64,000 bases of DNA from Isoetes taiwanensis (taxonomy: Eukaryota > Streptophyta > Lycopodiopsida > Isoetales > Isoetaceae), in NCBI GenBank assembly GCA_021234155.1, contig JAJEKV010000214.1, positions 498,001-562,000 of the forward strand. Reading direction: 5' to 3'. The notes under the pieces are model-generated. The model was not told where the DNA came from. It did not search any database and was given only the letters and a program-made list of their open reading frames with translations. Position 1 is the stretch's first letter. The number at the start of each line of letters is the position of its first letter. Positions 36,501 to 46,019 of the stretch are shown in pieces. Position numbers and translations under genes: made by a program.

Positions 36501-38203
36501 ATGAATGTCTTTGCAGCCCTCTGAGGGGACAAAGGAGCACAATGAATTAGAAATCTTTGTGGATTCGAACTTAGGAAGCTTGGCTATCCTTCACTAAACC
36601 GCAGATTCCCAATAAGGCGGTTCAAACCATACTTTGTTGCCTCAATAACGAAGGCATGCACAAGAGAATTATCGAACTTGAAATGAATTTAATGTGATTA
36701 TAGATTGTCTGCTGTGGCTTACTTGGGGTTCAAAGTGAGTGGCTTGGTGTTCTAGCACTCAAAATGAAAAGTAGGCCATTTGATTACATCAAAGGCGATT
36801 GACTGACACATATAGAGATATAAGTCTTACATTTGTGTGTACGAACTGATCTTTGAAATAGAATTGCGTGAGATATTTGAGGCTACTGAAAGCCGTTTAA
36901 AGACAAGCCTATCTTTGTGGAATGCCGTAGGAAAAAAGAATGTCAAGCAAGCTATAAAAATTTGTCAAAGAAAAGTGGTAGAAAAGCTAGTGATCAGATT
37001 GTGGGAAACTTGATCATTTTAGCTCTAATACCCTCGCCTTGAAAGCAACATCACCGATAACACTTTGCTCATACTATACACGAGGGAAGTCGAGGCAGAT
37101 AAATAAAACGGCTATTTGAGGTAGAAAGAGATATGATGGAAATAGATGATGAGGACGGACTAGACTTAAACAACACTACACTTTTTTCCTATGATTCCTT
37201 CACATGTTGTGGAGGCACTTGGTGAAGAGTATGATCAGTACTACGGAAAAGCAGGCACCATGGGAACTTGTGCACCTATATCAGTGCAGGCATGGAAATT
37301 CATGGCAGACATCAATGACACCATGATGGAAAAAGAATACAAAATAATTGATAAAGGGAGTACAATATGGAGAAAGAAAAATCTTTGTTCCCTTTATCAC
37401 TCAAATGTTTAGCAAAAAGTTGCCCATGCCCCAATGGTGCATGATTTGTAACCAGAAAAATCATATGGCCATGGGTGTCAATCTGAAGGAGGATTTCATA
37501 TTGAGAAAAATCTGGAGGTCCTTTGCTCCATATATCAAATGCGCATGTGATATGCCACCTATTAGTGACGGATGTGGGGATAATATCACCTGGTTTGACC
37601 AGGCGATTTGGTTCTTGCTGAACAACCTGGACAAGGTTTTCCCAGAGGAATATGCAAAGGGATGCACAAATGCCTTTATTGCTTTGGTTAATTTATTGAC
37701 CAATAACCTGAAGAAAGCTGTTATTGCTCAGATAGCATATATGAGGTTTCGGCACCTCATGTCTAATATGGCTATTGAATTCGGCAAGGATCCTAAATGT
37801 GACCCAAATATCAAATTTGGCAATGACCACCTTGTACTAATTGCAGATATGATGCTTCGTCCTACAGAATATAAGATTAGGACGAATCCTGGCCCTAAGA
37901 AAAACCAATATAACAAAGGAAGGAAAAAGGGGTAACTACGGTGGCAAAAATGATTAATTATCTTTGGCACTACATCCTCCGCCAAAAGTGGCGTTACTTC
38001 CCACCTAGAGTATATGCTAAGACCAAAAAAAAACGATTGATGTCTCTAGCTCTGTGACTGCAGGGTCTTCTTTGAACACCTCAAGTTTTGCCTTTGAGGG
38101 AACTAGAATGCAAAGCGGGCTTGAGGAAGCATCGGTCACAAAAAGCAACGCTTCTAGGGTATTTGAAGCAGATCCAAAGACAATAGATCTGACTGAAGCA
38201 TGA
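36501..38203 (+). pseudogene. ORF1, unit 3 (frame-broken)
   Basis: Collinear with unit 4 ORF1. The open stretch 37348-37935 covers the part from the Cys/His cluster to the basic tail and is nearly identical in protein to unit 4. Breaks upstream again fall at CTG/CAG words (ATGCTGTGG to ATCTTTGTGG; TTAACAGATT to TTAATGTGATT). Confidence 0.75.
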
Positions 38204-40746
38204 ACGAGGTTAGTTCCTTTTTCTTAAAAAGGGTTTCTGATTTAATACTACATGTTCTCTTTTAGACTATTTAAGCATCTAAATTTATTGCTTTTCACTT
38301 TACTATATTCTGATTTTCTGTACCAGCTTGTTAAAGCTTTTTTATTTTTACATCTGAACGGATATTAGGTCATGACGATTATATGGTCTATTTAGCAGAT
38401 CATAGCAGATTATACCATCGGCTTTCTAGCCTTTGGTGATCAAACAGAAATTAACGTTGTCATACGAGTGCATATGACTATGCACATATCTTATGGCACT
38501 AGCCTTTACACTGTAACAACTTCTTATTCATTGTCCAAGCATACATCCTTTACTGTGCCTCTACTCTTTTAAAATTCTATTGTAGTAAGGATAGAATGTA
38601 TTATCTCTTAGTATGTAATACTATTTAAATGCCAAACTGTTCAGGAACTGGAGGATAACACGACCAGAAAACTTGAAGTTGATACTAACAGCAGGATTCA
38701 TATATGTGCGGTGATAAAAGAAAAAAAGAAAGCACATCATGTGCACCTGACATATTTTTCCAGATTGATGGATTCTATCAGAATAAAAGATCTCCTATCT
38801 CCAATTATCCAGGAACATTTCGGTGAAGAAGGGATTGAAGCTCTCAACACCACTACTTTTGGGTGGAAATACATGGAGAAGTTGTCCAGCCTTGTCTATA
38901 AACCTTTCAATACTTTTGTAGATAAACGTGAACCTAATTGTCCTTGCTCTAGTAGAGCTTTGATTGATTATGTTGACCCGGAGTACAAGCACGTTTTGAC
39001 CACTGATTGCAAAATCATACGCAATAAAAATCTCAGAAATCTATTCTTGAAGGGTTTGAATCATATTCCCCACAGAAAAATGGATATCAATGAGTGCATG
39101 GGTACTGTTATCGACAGTCTACACTCTTTTTTAAGGGTGAACAGATTTAATTTGAAAAATATTGAACATAGAACTTTACAAATGATAGAGACTTCTTTAA
39201 GAGAAAGGGCTTTGACACTAATGACAGAATACCTCAACAGCCTGAAGGGCAAGATCAGACATTACATCTTGCAAGATGATGTGGAAGCGATAAAAGAATT
39301 AATATGGGTTAAGAGAAACCTGTATATTTCAGGCATTGATAAAGCAACTAATAACGCAAGCTTCATGTGCCCAAGATTAGCTAAGATTTTAGCGACAGAA
39401 AGATTGAACAGTCATGACTTTATTGCTTCGACAAATTCTGTGGCAGATTCTGAGAAAAGATTTAATTATGGAATTGTCTCATATCACGAAATGGGACCAG
39501 CTACGATGAGCTACCACCACTTCCATACCTACTTGGGATATATAAAGCTCACAAGAACACCTTCCGTTGGATTACTAATGCCCATAATCGATGATGTTCA
39601 CTTTGAAATTGCAGATTTAATCACACAAAGCCTTAAATGTATTATCAACATTTGGCCCGATATCTCAGCTAACAAGACCAAGGATATTAATGTATTGCCC
39701 TTAAAAGGTTTCAGCCCGAACTGGATGGTTGATTCCGTATATGAGGTGGCTCTCAATTTACCAAGCAGAATTTCTAGTGTCTTTGTTACGGTACATAGCT
39801 AAATGCTATGAATCAATCCCACTTGAAGGGAAGGCGGCATCTGCTACATTATACAAAAATTATATCTGAGGCGTTCAAATTCCAGAAGGCCATGAACCAC
39901 AAAGCTAAAATGTGGTACAAAAGAGTATCAAGCAGCAGCAAGGAGGGTTTCATTGTTAAGTGGGACACCAAAGCCAAACAACCGGACTGCTGGATTGAGT
40001 TAAAATGTCAAGAACTATGTGAAATGAATGTTTGGCTATTAAGGAACTGCTGGCTTTGTAATAATGAGACCACATGGAGACAAAGTTCAGGTATCCCAAT
40101 GGGTTTCTCATGCTCACCTAACTGGTGTAATCTCTTTTTAGCCTGGTTCGAAGAAGAATTCATCCTGAAACTAGCAAAAGCTGGTAGATATAGAGACATA
40201 GAAAGATTTAAAAGTGCATTCCGCTATATGGATGACTTGCTGCTAATTAACTGTGGGAACCCTTCCATTTTTCTTGATAAAAATGCATCCATTGGGATAT
40301 ACAACCTGAAACACATAGAAATCAAGAATGAGACTGAACAGTTTGTTGGCATTGGACTGGACAAACAGATTGGCATGGCTGCTAATTTTCTTAACATGAG
40401 AATACAAATAATCAATGGTAGTTTGGGACTGTACCGTACCAGCAAGTATGACAAAAGGAATAAACTTCCCTTTCATGTCAGAAAGTATATTATGGCAGAT
40501 AGCTGTCGGCCATATTTTCAAGCAAGCAAAGTCATATGCTCACAAGTTATGCCCTGTCTATATGTACACAATAGTTTTAAGGGTGCAGCTGAAGATTTGA
40601 ATATCATTATGGACCTGTTTATACACAATGGTTTCGACAGACGAACTATTGTCCGAAATGTTTGTACAGTCCTTAAACAAGAATTTCCTGGACTCTGCTA
40701 CAACACTACAGATCTGATACCTCTCCTAAAGTACAGGTATTTCTGA
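38200..40746 (+). CDS. RT (ORF2), unit 3 (two or three frameshifts)
   Basis: ORF2 probably starts at ATG 38200, overlapping the ORF1 stop, with an intron 38209-38644. Two large frames follow: 38711-39802 and 39808-40746 (312 aa). The first holds the N-terminal NCPCSSRALIDYV and TTDCKIIRNKNLRNLFLKGL blocks. The second holds GIPMGF, FRYMDD and the YDKRNKLPFHVRKY tail. Frame changes against unit 4 occur where unit 4 has CTACCTGATG (here CTACGATG) and CACTGAAA (here CACTTTGAAA), both CTG sites. The enzyme would copy element RNA into DNA. The tail motif 'YDKR' after YMDD recalls uncharacterised RT proteins of invertebrates, from memory. Confidence 0.75.
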
Positions 40747-40783
40747 TTATTCATACTCTCTATTTGTTCTTTATTTACGGGTA

Positions 40784-40864
40784 GAGTAGGGTCCTAGCAT
40801 GCATGCTGGGTGCCCCACTCTGCCTAGCATTAAAATGCTTTTTATAAATGAAAGGACCCTACTC
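40784..40864 (+). other. Stem-loop after RT, unit 3
   Basis: Outer stem GAGTAGGGTCCT (40784-40795) with AGGACCCTACTC (40853-40864), 12 bp perfect. Inner stem GCTGGGTG (40805-40812) with TGCCTAGC (40821-40828) pairs through G-U wobbles at positions that are Watson-Crick in unit 1. The small palindrome AGCATTAAAATGCT follows. The structure begins 37 nt after the ORF2 stop. Confidence 0.65.
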
Positions 40865-41202
40865 CCTGCGGCAGGAGGTAGGTGCTATATATACATATAT
40901 AAATATAAATATATATTGGACTGGAACTGGCTGATTTATTTGACTTCATAAATGTAGCTTGAAAACCTTTGGTGGGGTCGACACCGTTCACGCTTGACCT
41001 AGTAGGGCAGTTTGTCTAAGCCTGCATATGTTTCCATATGTCCCTCTCCATCATGAGAACTACTTGTGATGTCATAATCAGGGTGTATCACCATAGGATA
41101 AAGTGACTACGTCCAAGTTTCGTATATCATATAATTTGAGCAAATTGCCGTTATGGTCTACGAGACACCATTAGCATTAATTTAATGAAACATAGAATAT
41201 GT

Positions 41203-41229
41203 CATTCCCTTGATTATAACAAGGGAATG
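41203..41229 (+). other. Perfect 10-bp hairpin, conserved in all units
   Basis: CATTCCCTTG, a 7-nt loop ATTATAA, then CAAGGGAATG. The identical hairpin is at 26410-26436, 33803-33829 and 48591-48617. It lies between the RT and the AT-hook ORF. Function unknown. Confidence 0.75.
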
Positions 41230-41841
41230 GACCTACGGGATCAATCCCAAGTTTGGACCTATGGATAGACCTATAGAAAAGTTATGGGCTTATACAGCAT
41301 AGGATCATTCTTGCTTATTCTTGTATATTCTTTTTTATTCTGGTTTACTTCAGGTTTCATTAACATATTACCATGTTCTTGAGGTATAAAAGGTAAGGAT
41401 TCAAGATTTTTATCATGCTTAGAATATGTGGTGCAATAAAAATATAGATACCATGAATTTTGACATATTCATGGATTCATATTGAACATGGAGGCATTCC
41501 ACTCATTTCACTTATTCTAACTTCTAAATGTTTCAATGGTAGAATTAAATACATATTTTGTAGTCAAATGACCTTAGGGTTTGGACCATTGCCTAACTAG
41601 GCCGAATACATTGAATAAGAAGACACCGGTGATACCTGCTGGAGGCGGCAGAATTAAATGCAAACCGCTTTTATTTAGAGGTATGTCCGGCATTCAACTA
41701 CTGACATGTAAGACTAAATCGGAGGGAATTCCAGCATTAATGGGTGCCGTTTTTGAGGTAGTAGTCTTCCTTTCATATCATATTCCTTCATTTCGTATCA
41801 TACTCTTCCATCTGCTCGTCTCCATTCCGGCCATCACAAAC

Positions 41842-42146
41842 ATGAGTGGAGTGAAGCGCAAGTCCGGGAGGCCACCTGGGGCAAAGAATAAGGCGCCCAG
41901 AAAGGATATTGGCATCCCTAGAAACAGTACTACACAGAGTAAAAATGCCAATGCTGCCGAGATTATTAAGAGGTGTTTAGCTAGAGCTGCAAATGCCAAA
42001 GCTATGACAGAGGTAGAGGCAGAAGATCCAAAAACAATCCTATCTACAACAATCCAGCAGTCCTTTCAAGTGATATGGAGGACCCGGACATGCTACAGGC
42101 CACACAAGAGGTTCTTTTTAGCATAACTACTAATTTCAGTTCTTAA
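41842..42146 (+). CDS. AT-hook ORF, unit 3
   Basis: The predicted small protein of about 95-100 residues starts MSGVKRKSGRPPGAKNKAPR; GRPPG with basic flanks is the AT-hook, a minor-groove AT-DNA binder. A helical-looking middle (AEIIKRCLARAANAKAM) follows. As given, the frame stops at 42126, but one base more (present in unit 2) would continue into an acidic tail ending at 42146. The frame is open upstream to 41581 without a clear start, and a splice acceptor is not obvious, so MSGV is the preferred start. It might be a separate gene or a 5' exon of ORF1 in a longer transcript. A DNA- or chromatin-tethering role is inference. Confidence 0.5.
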
Positions 42147-43894
42147 CATGTATTGGACGAAATATCTCAGCCACCACGCAGATCTTAGAGTCACATTTCT
42201 GAAACTTCATTGTCAACTGATGTATTGTTATGACTGCAAGAAGGTTTCTACTATAGTTTACTCTACTTTACTTTACTTTTCTTATGTTTCAGACATAAAA
42301 TATGATTATTTGCATGCATGCATGCAAACCTTGTACTTTATTTATTGAAATTCTTATATCCATTCATGCATCTAAAGGAGCAGGATAAAAACTGAGGCTC
42401 TATCTCCCTTGCTTACCTGACGACCCTCTCATCATTACCATAGATTTGCTAATGTATGTCTGGTTGGTTGCAGGTAACGTGGAGACCCTCCCTTTATGTT
42501 TCATGTTTATGTGATGGATATATGTACTATGGACCACCTGGACGAACACTTCGAATGGAGATTGCTGATGATCTTCTGGAGTGAAGACTACTTATTTCTT
42601 TCTATCACCAAGATGGAACCATATGTTTTCTTTCTTTCTATCTCATTTTGAGTACTTACAATAGAACTGCCATGATATATTCCGTTTTTGCTTTGCTGCT
42701 GAGATCTAAAGCATATGATGAATGCTTCAATCAGATCTGTAGGAATATGAACATATCAGCCGTAATTTGTGGGCACCATATGATAATATAATATAAATAT
42801 AATGAACGATTTTGTTAGCACGCCTATAAACAAGTTGTTATTATTATGGATATGATCAGAAATACAAATGACGGATTTTAAATGCTGATCTACATAATAG
42901 AATAGTCCAAGAAAAGTTTTGTAAACCTCCATTTTCATGGTTGTTTTCATAATACTAGTTATGTCATATCTTCTATAATAATCTGATTCTTAACCTGGAC
43001 TCATTTCTTGTTAAAATAAAGAATAAGTCTGAAAGACTTAAATATACCACACTATGGTAATGAACAAATAAATTAAGCTGATTATCTGACTTATTTTATT
43101 TGTGTTTCCTTCACCAATATCCGAGAATAGGCCAAGATCTCAAACATCGTGCATGGAGATTAAGGATTTATCTTGTCTCTACGGTACTGGCTTCCTTATA
43201 TGCAGTTATAAAGGTAAGAATGTACATTCTTTATTGAATCCACACTCGTATAACAAAGAGTCTAGGAGACATACATGTCTCCTGAGCAGACAAAGTGTGG
43301 CTTTACAATTACTTGTGAGTTGTTCTCAAATACATAAGAAAGCAACTACAAGTTAACTGCATAAAAGATCTGAACAAAGGAAATGGTTCAGTTATCATTC
43401 TTTCCTCCTTTATACACTTAGATATTTCTGAATTCCAAATGGGGACTTCTACTTATCATCATATCCCCACAGAAAAATGATTTTTGTCCTGCCTACTTCA
43501 TATGTATAAACTGAATTTCTCTACTTACTGTCCACAATTGACTCAGGAGAACATGGGCCTGGGTAGTGCCAGGACGGACTCTCTCTAGCTTCGGTCAAGA
43601 GACCAAGTTAGTAGTAGTAAGTTCTTTTGCTAGATGAGACCCTAGTATAAAGATAGAGTATATATGCTGAAACATCCGTTAACAAGTTCTAGGACTTGAT
43701 ACCCATACCCTCTAGAGTCAGCCTATGAGCTCACTTGACTAACAACATGAATGCCTTTATTGATACTCTCAAAAACGTTTTTCACATTTATTATTCTATA
43801 TTACAAGTTATGACTATACTGAGATGAGATTTGGATTGAATTATACAAATGTACTGATTTAATCTACTCTTTATATCTAATACACATAATTATC
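42147..43894 (+). other. Unit 3 spacer
   Basis: Mostly non-coding. It holds the GCATGCATGCATGC palindrome (42313-42326), a splice-acceptor-like TGGTTGGTTGCAG at about 42476, a possible exon ending at 43213 with donor GTAAGAATG, and the near-palindrome AGGAGACATACATGTCTCCT at about 43265. It also includes the 70-nt exon 43547-43616 described separately. Confidence 0.5.
43547..43616 (+). CDS. Putative upstream coding exon of ORF1
   Basis: Preceded by the acceptor TTGACTCAG and followed by the strong donor GTAAGT at 43617. The next acceptor, GTGCTGCAG, ends at 43909 inside the nominal ORF1 start. Read with one leading base, the 70-nt exon is open (RTWAWVVPGRTLSSFGQETK, then LVV) and its end is in phase with ORF1 from codon PTGTKEH. 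Equivalent sequence precedes ORF1 in each unit. This supports ORF1 being spliced, with the ATG at 43895 lying in an intron. The first exon with the true start was not found. Confidence 0.45.
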
Positions 43895-45580
43895 ATGAAT
43901 GTGCTGCAGCCTACAGGGACAAAGGAGCACAATGAATTAGAAATGCTGTGGATTCCAGAACTTAGGAAGCTTGGCTATCCTTCACTAAACTGCCAGATTC
44001 CCAATAAGGCAGTTCAAACCATACTTTGTTGCCTCAATAACGAAGGCATGCACAAGAGAATTATCGAACTTGAAATGAATTTAACAGATTATAGATTGTC
44101 TGCTGTGGCTTACTTGGGGTTCAGTGAGTGGCTTGGTGTTCTAGCACTCAAAATGAAAAGTAGGCCATTTGATTACATCAAGCTGATTGACGACACATAT
44201 AGAGATATAAGTCTTCTGTTGTGTGCACGAACTGATGCTGAAATAGAATTGCAGCAGATATTTGAGGCTACTGAAAGCCGTTTAAGACAAGCCTATGCTG
44301 TGAATTCTGCCAGAAAAAAGAATGTCAAGCAAGCTATAAAAAAGCCACCTGTCAAAGAAAAAGTGGTAGAAAAAGCTAGTGATCAGATTGTGGGAAACAG
44401 TCTGTTTAGCTCTATTACCCTCGGCCTTGAAAGCAACATCACTGATAACACTGCTCATACTATACATTCTGAGGAAGCTGAGGCAGATAACACAACTGCT
44501 GAGGTAGAAAGAGATATGATGGAAATAGATGATGAGGACAGACTAGACTTAAACAACACTACACTTTTTCCTATGATTCCTTCACATGTTGTGGAGGCAC
44601 TTGGTGAAGAGTATGATCAGGTACTCTGGAAAACAGGCACCATGGGAACTTGTGCACCTATATCAGTGCAGGCATGGAAATTCATGGCAGACATCAATGA
44701 CACCATGATGGAAAAAGAATACAAAATAATTGATAAAGGGGAGTACAATATGGAGAAAGAAAAAATCTTTGTTCCCTTTATCACTCAAATGTTTAGCAAA
44801 AGTTGCCCATGCCCCAATGGTCTGTACTGTAACCAGAAAAATCATATGGCCATGGGTGTCAATCTGAAGGAGGATTTCATATTGAGAAAAATCTGGAGGT
44901 CCTTTGCTCCATATATCAAATGCGCATGTGATATGCCACCTATTAGTGACGGATGTGGGGATAATATCACCTGGTTTGACCAGGCGATTTGGTTCTTGCT
45001 GAACAACCTGGACAAGGTTTTCCCAGAGGAATATGCAAAGGGATGCACAAATGCCTTTATTGCTTTGGTTAATTTATTGACCAATAACCTGAAGAAAGCT
45101 GTTATTGCTCAGATAGCATATATGAGGTTTCGGCACCTCATGTCTAATATGGCTATTGAATTCGGCAAGGATACTAAATGTGACCCAAATATCAAATTTG
45201 GCAATGACCACCTTGTACTAATTGCAGATATGATGCTTCGTCCTACAGAATATAAGATTAGGACGAATCCTGGCCCTAAGAAAAACCAATATAACAAAGG
45301 AAGGAAAAAGGGTAACTACAGCGGCAGTAACAGTTATGCTGGCACTACATCCTCCAGCAAAAGTGGCAGTTACTTCCCACCTAGAGTATATGCTAAGACC
45401 ACAAAAGAAACGATTGATGTCTCTAGCTCTGTGACTGCAGGGTCTTCTTTGAACACCTCAAGTTTTGCCTTTGAGGGAACTAGAATGCAAAGCGGGCTTG
45501 AGGAAGCATCGGTCACAAAAAGCAACGCTTCTAGGGTATTTGAAGCAGATCCAAAGACAATAGATCTGACTGAAGCATGA
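43895..45580 (+). CDS. ORF1, unit 4 (intact, function unknown)
   Basis: This 561-residue frame is the only uninterrupted ORF1 of the array. No known family was recognised. The N-terminal third is helical in composition. A lysine-rich segment lies near residues 145-165 and an acidic segment (EVERDMMEIDDEDRLDL) near 208-224. Residues about 302-316 contain SCPCPNGLYCNQKNH, a C-x-C-x5-C-x4-H cluster that could bind zinc or nucleic acid. More cysteines (IKCACDMPP, SDGCGD) follow. Near 455-475 there is a basic stretch (KKNQYNKGRKKG) followed by Ser/Gly/Thr-rich sequence. A gag-like or RNA-binding role is a reasonable guess given its position before the RT. The stop TGA overlaps an ATG that probably starts ORF2. 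The true N-terminus may come from the exon at 43547. Confidence 0.75.
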   Translation: MNVLQPTGTKEHNELEMLWIPELRKLGYPSLNCQIPNKAVQTILCCLNNEGMHKRIIELEMNLTDYRLSAVAYLGFSEWLGVLALKMKSRPFDYIKLIDDTYRDISLLLCARTDAEIELQQIFEATESRLRQAYAVNSARKKNVKQAIKKPPVKEKVVEKASDQIVGNSLFSSITLGLESNITDNTAHTIHSEEAEADNTTAEVERDMMEIDDEDRLDLNNTTLFPMIPSHVVEALGEEYDQVLWKTGTMGTCAPISVQAWKFMADINDTMMEKEYKIIDKGEYNMEKEKIFVPFITQMFSKSCPCPNGLYCNQKNHMAMGVNLKEDFILRKIWRSFAPYIKCACDMPPISDGCGDNITWFDQAIWFLLNNLDKVFPEEYAKGCTNAFIALVNLLTNNLKKAVIAQIAYMRFRHLMSNMAIEFGKDTKCDPNIKFGNDHLVLIADMMLRPTEYKIRTNPGPKKNQYNKGRKKGNYSGSNSYAGTTSSSKSGSYFPPRVYAKTTKETIDVSSSVTAGSSLNTSSFAFEGTRMQSGLEEASVTKSNASRVFEADPKTIDLTEA

Positions 45581-45585
45581 ACGAG

Positions 45586-46019
45586 GTTAGTTCCTTTTTC
45601 TTAAAAAGGGTTTCTGATTTAATACTACATGTTCTCTTTTAGACTATCTAAGCATCTAAATTTATTGATTTTCACTTTACTATATTCTGATTTTCTGTAC
45701 CAGGTTGTTAAAGCTTTTTTATTTTTACATCTGAACGGATATTAGGTCATGACGATTATATGGTCTATTTAGCAGATCATAGCAGATTATACCATCGGCT
45801 TTCTAGCCTTTGGTGATCAAACAGAAATTAACGTTGTCATACGAGTGCATATGACTATGCACATATCTTATGGCACTAGCCTTTACACTGTAACAACTTC
45901 TTATTCATTGTCCAAGCATACATCCTTTACTGTGCCTCTACTCTTTTAATTCTACTATAGTAAAGATAGAATGTATTATCTCTTAGAGTGTAATACTATT
46001 TAAATGCCAAACTGTTCAG
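45586..46019 (+). other. Intron in the ORF2 leader, unit 4
   Basis: ATG AAC GAG (45577-45585), overlapping the ORF1 stop as ATGA, is followed by GTTAGT. The stretch ends TGTTCAG at 46019, and GAACTGGAGG continues in frame into ORF2. Without splicing, ORF2 has no upstream ATG before an in-frame TAG near 45984, which favours the intron model. Length is 434 nt (436 in unit 3 at 38209-38644). The intron is pyrimidine- and AT-rich as in plants. Confidence 0.6.

Noticed and set aside
40280-40320. GIY in ASIGIYNLK as a GIY-YIG endonuclease
   Set aside because: It lies within the RT after YMDD, with no second YIG block or catalytic Arg/Glu context. It is a chance tripeptide.
41560-41590. TTAGGGTTT as a plant telomere repeat in the array
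   Set aside because: A single partial copy per unit, not an array; it cannot support a telomeric location. Similar single words occur in the LTR near 6990-7020.
42560-42590. Hammerhead ribozyme (CTGATGA followed by a short stem), as found in some Penelope-like elements
   Set aside because: The required GAAA and the other two stems are absent; the following TCTTC/GAAGA stem alone is not enough.
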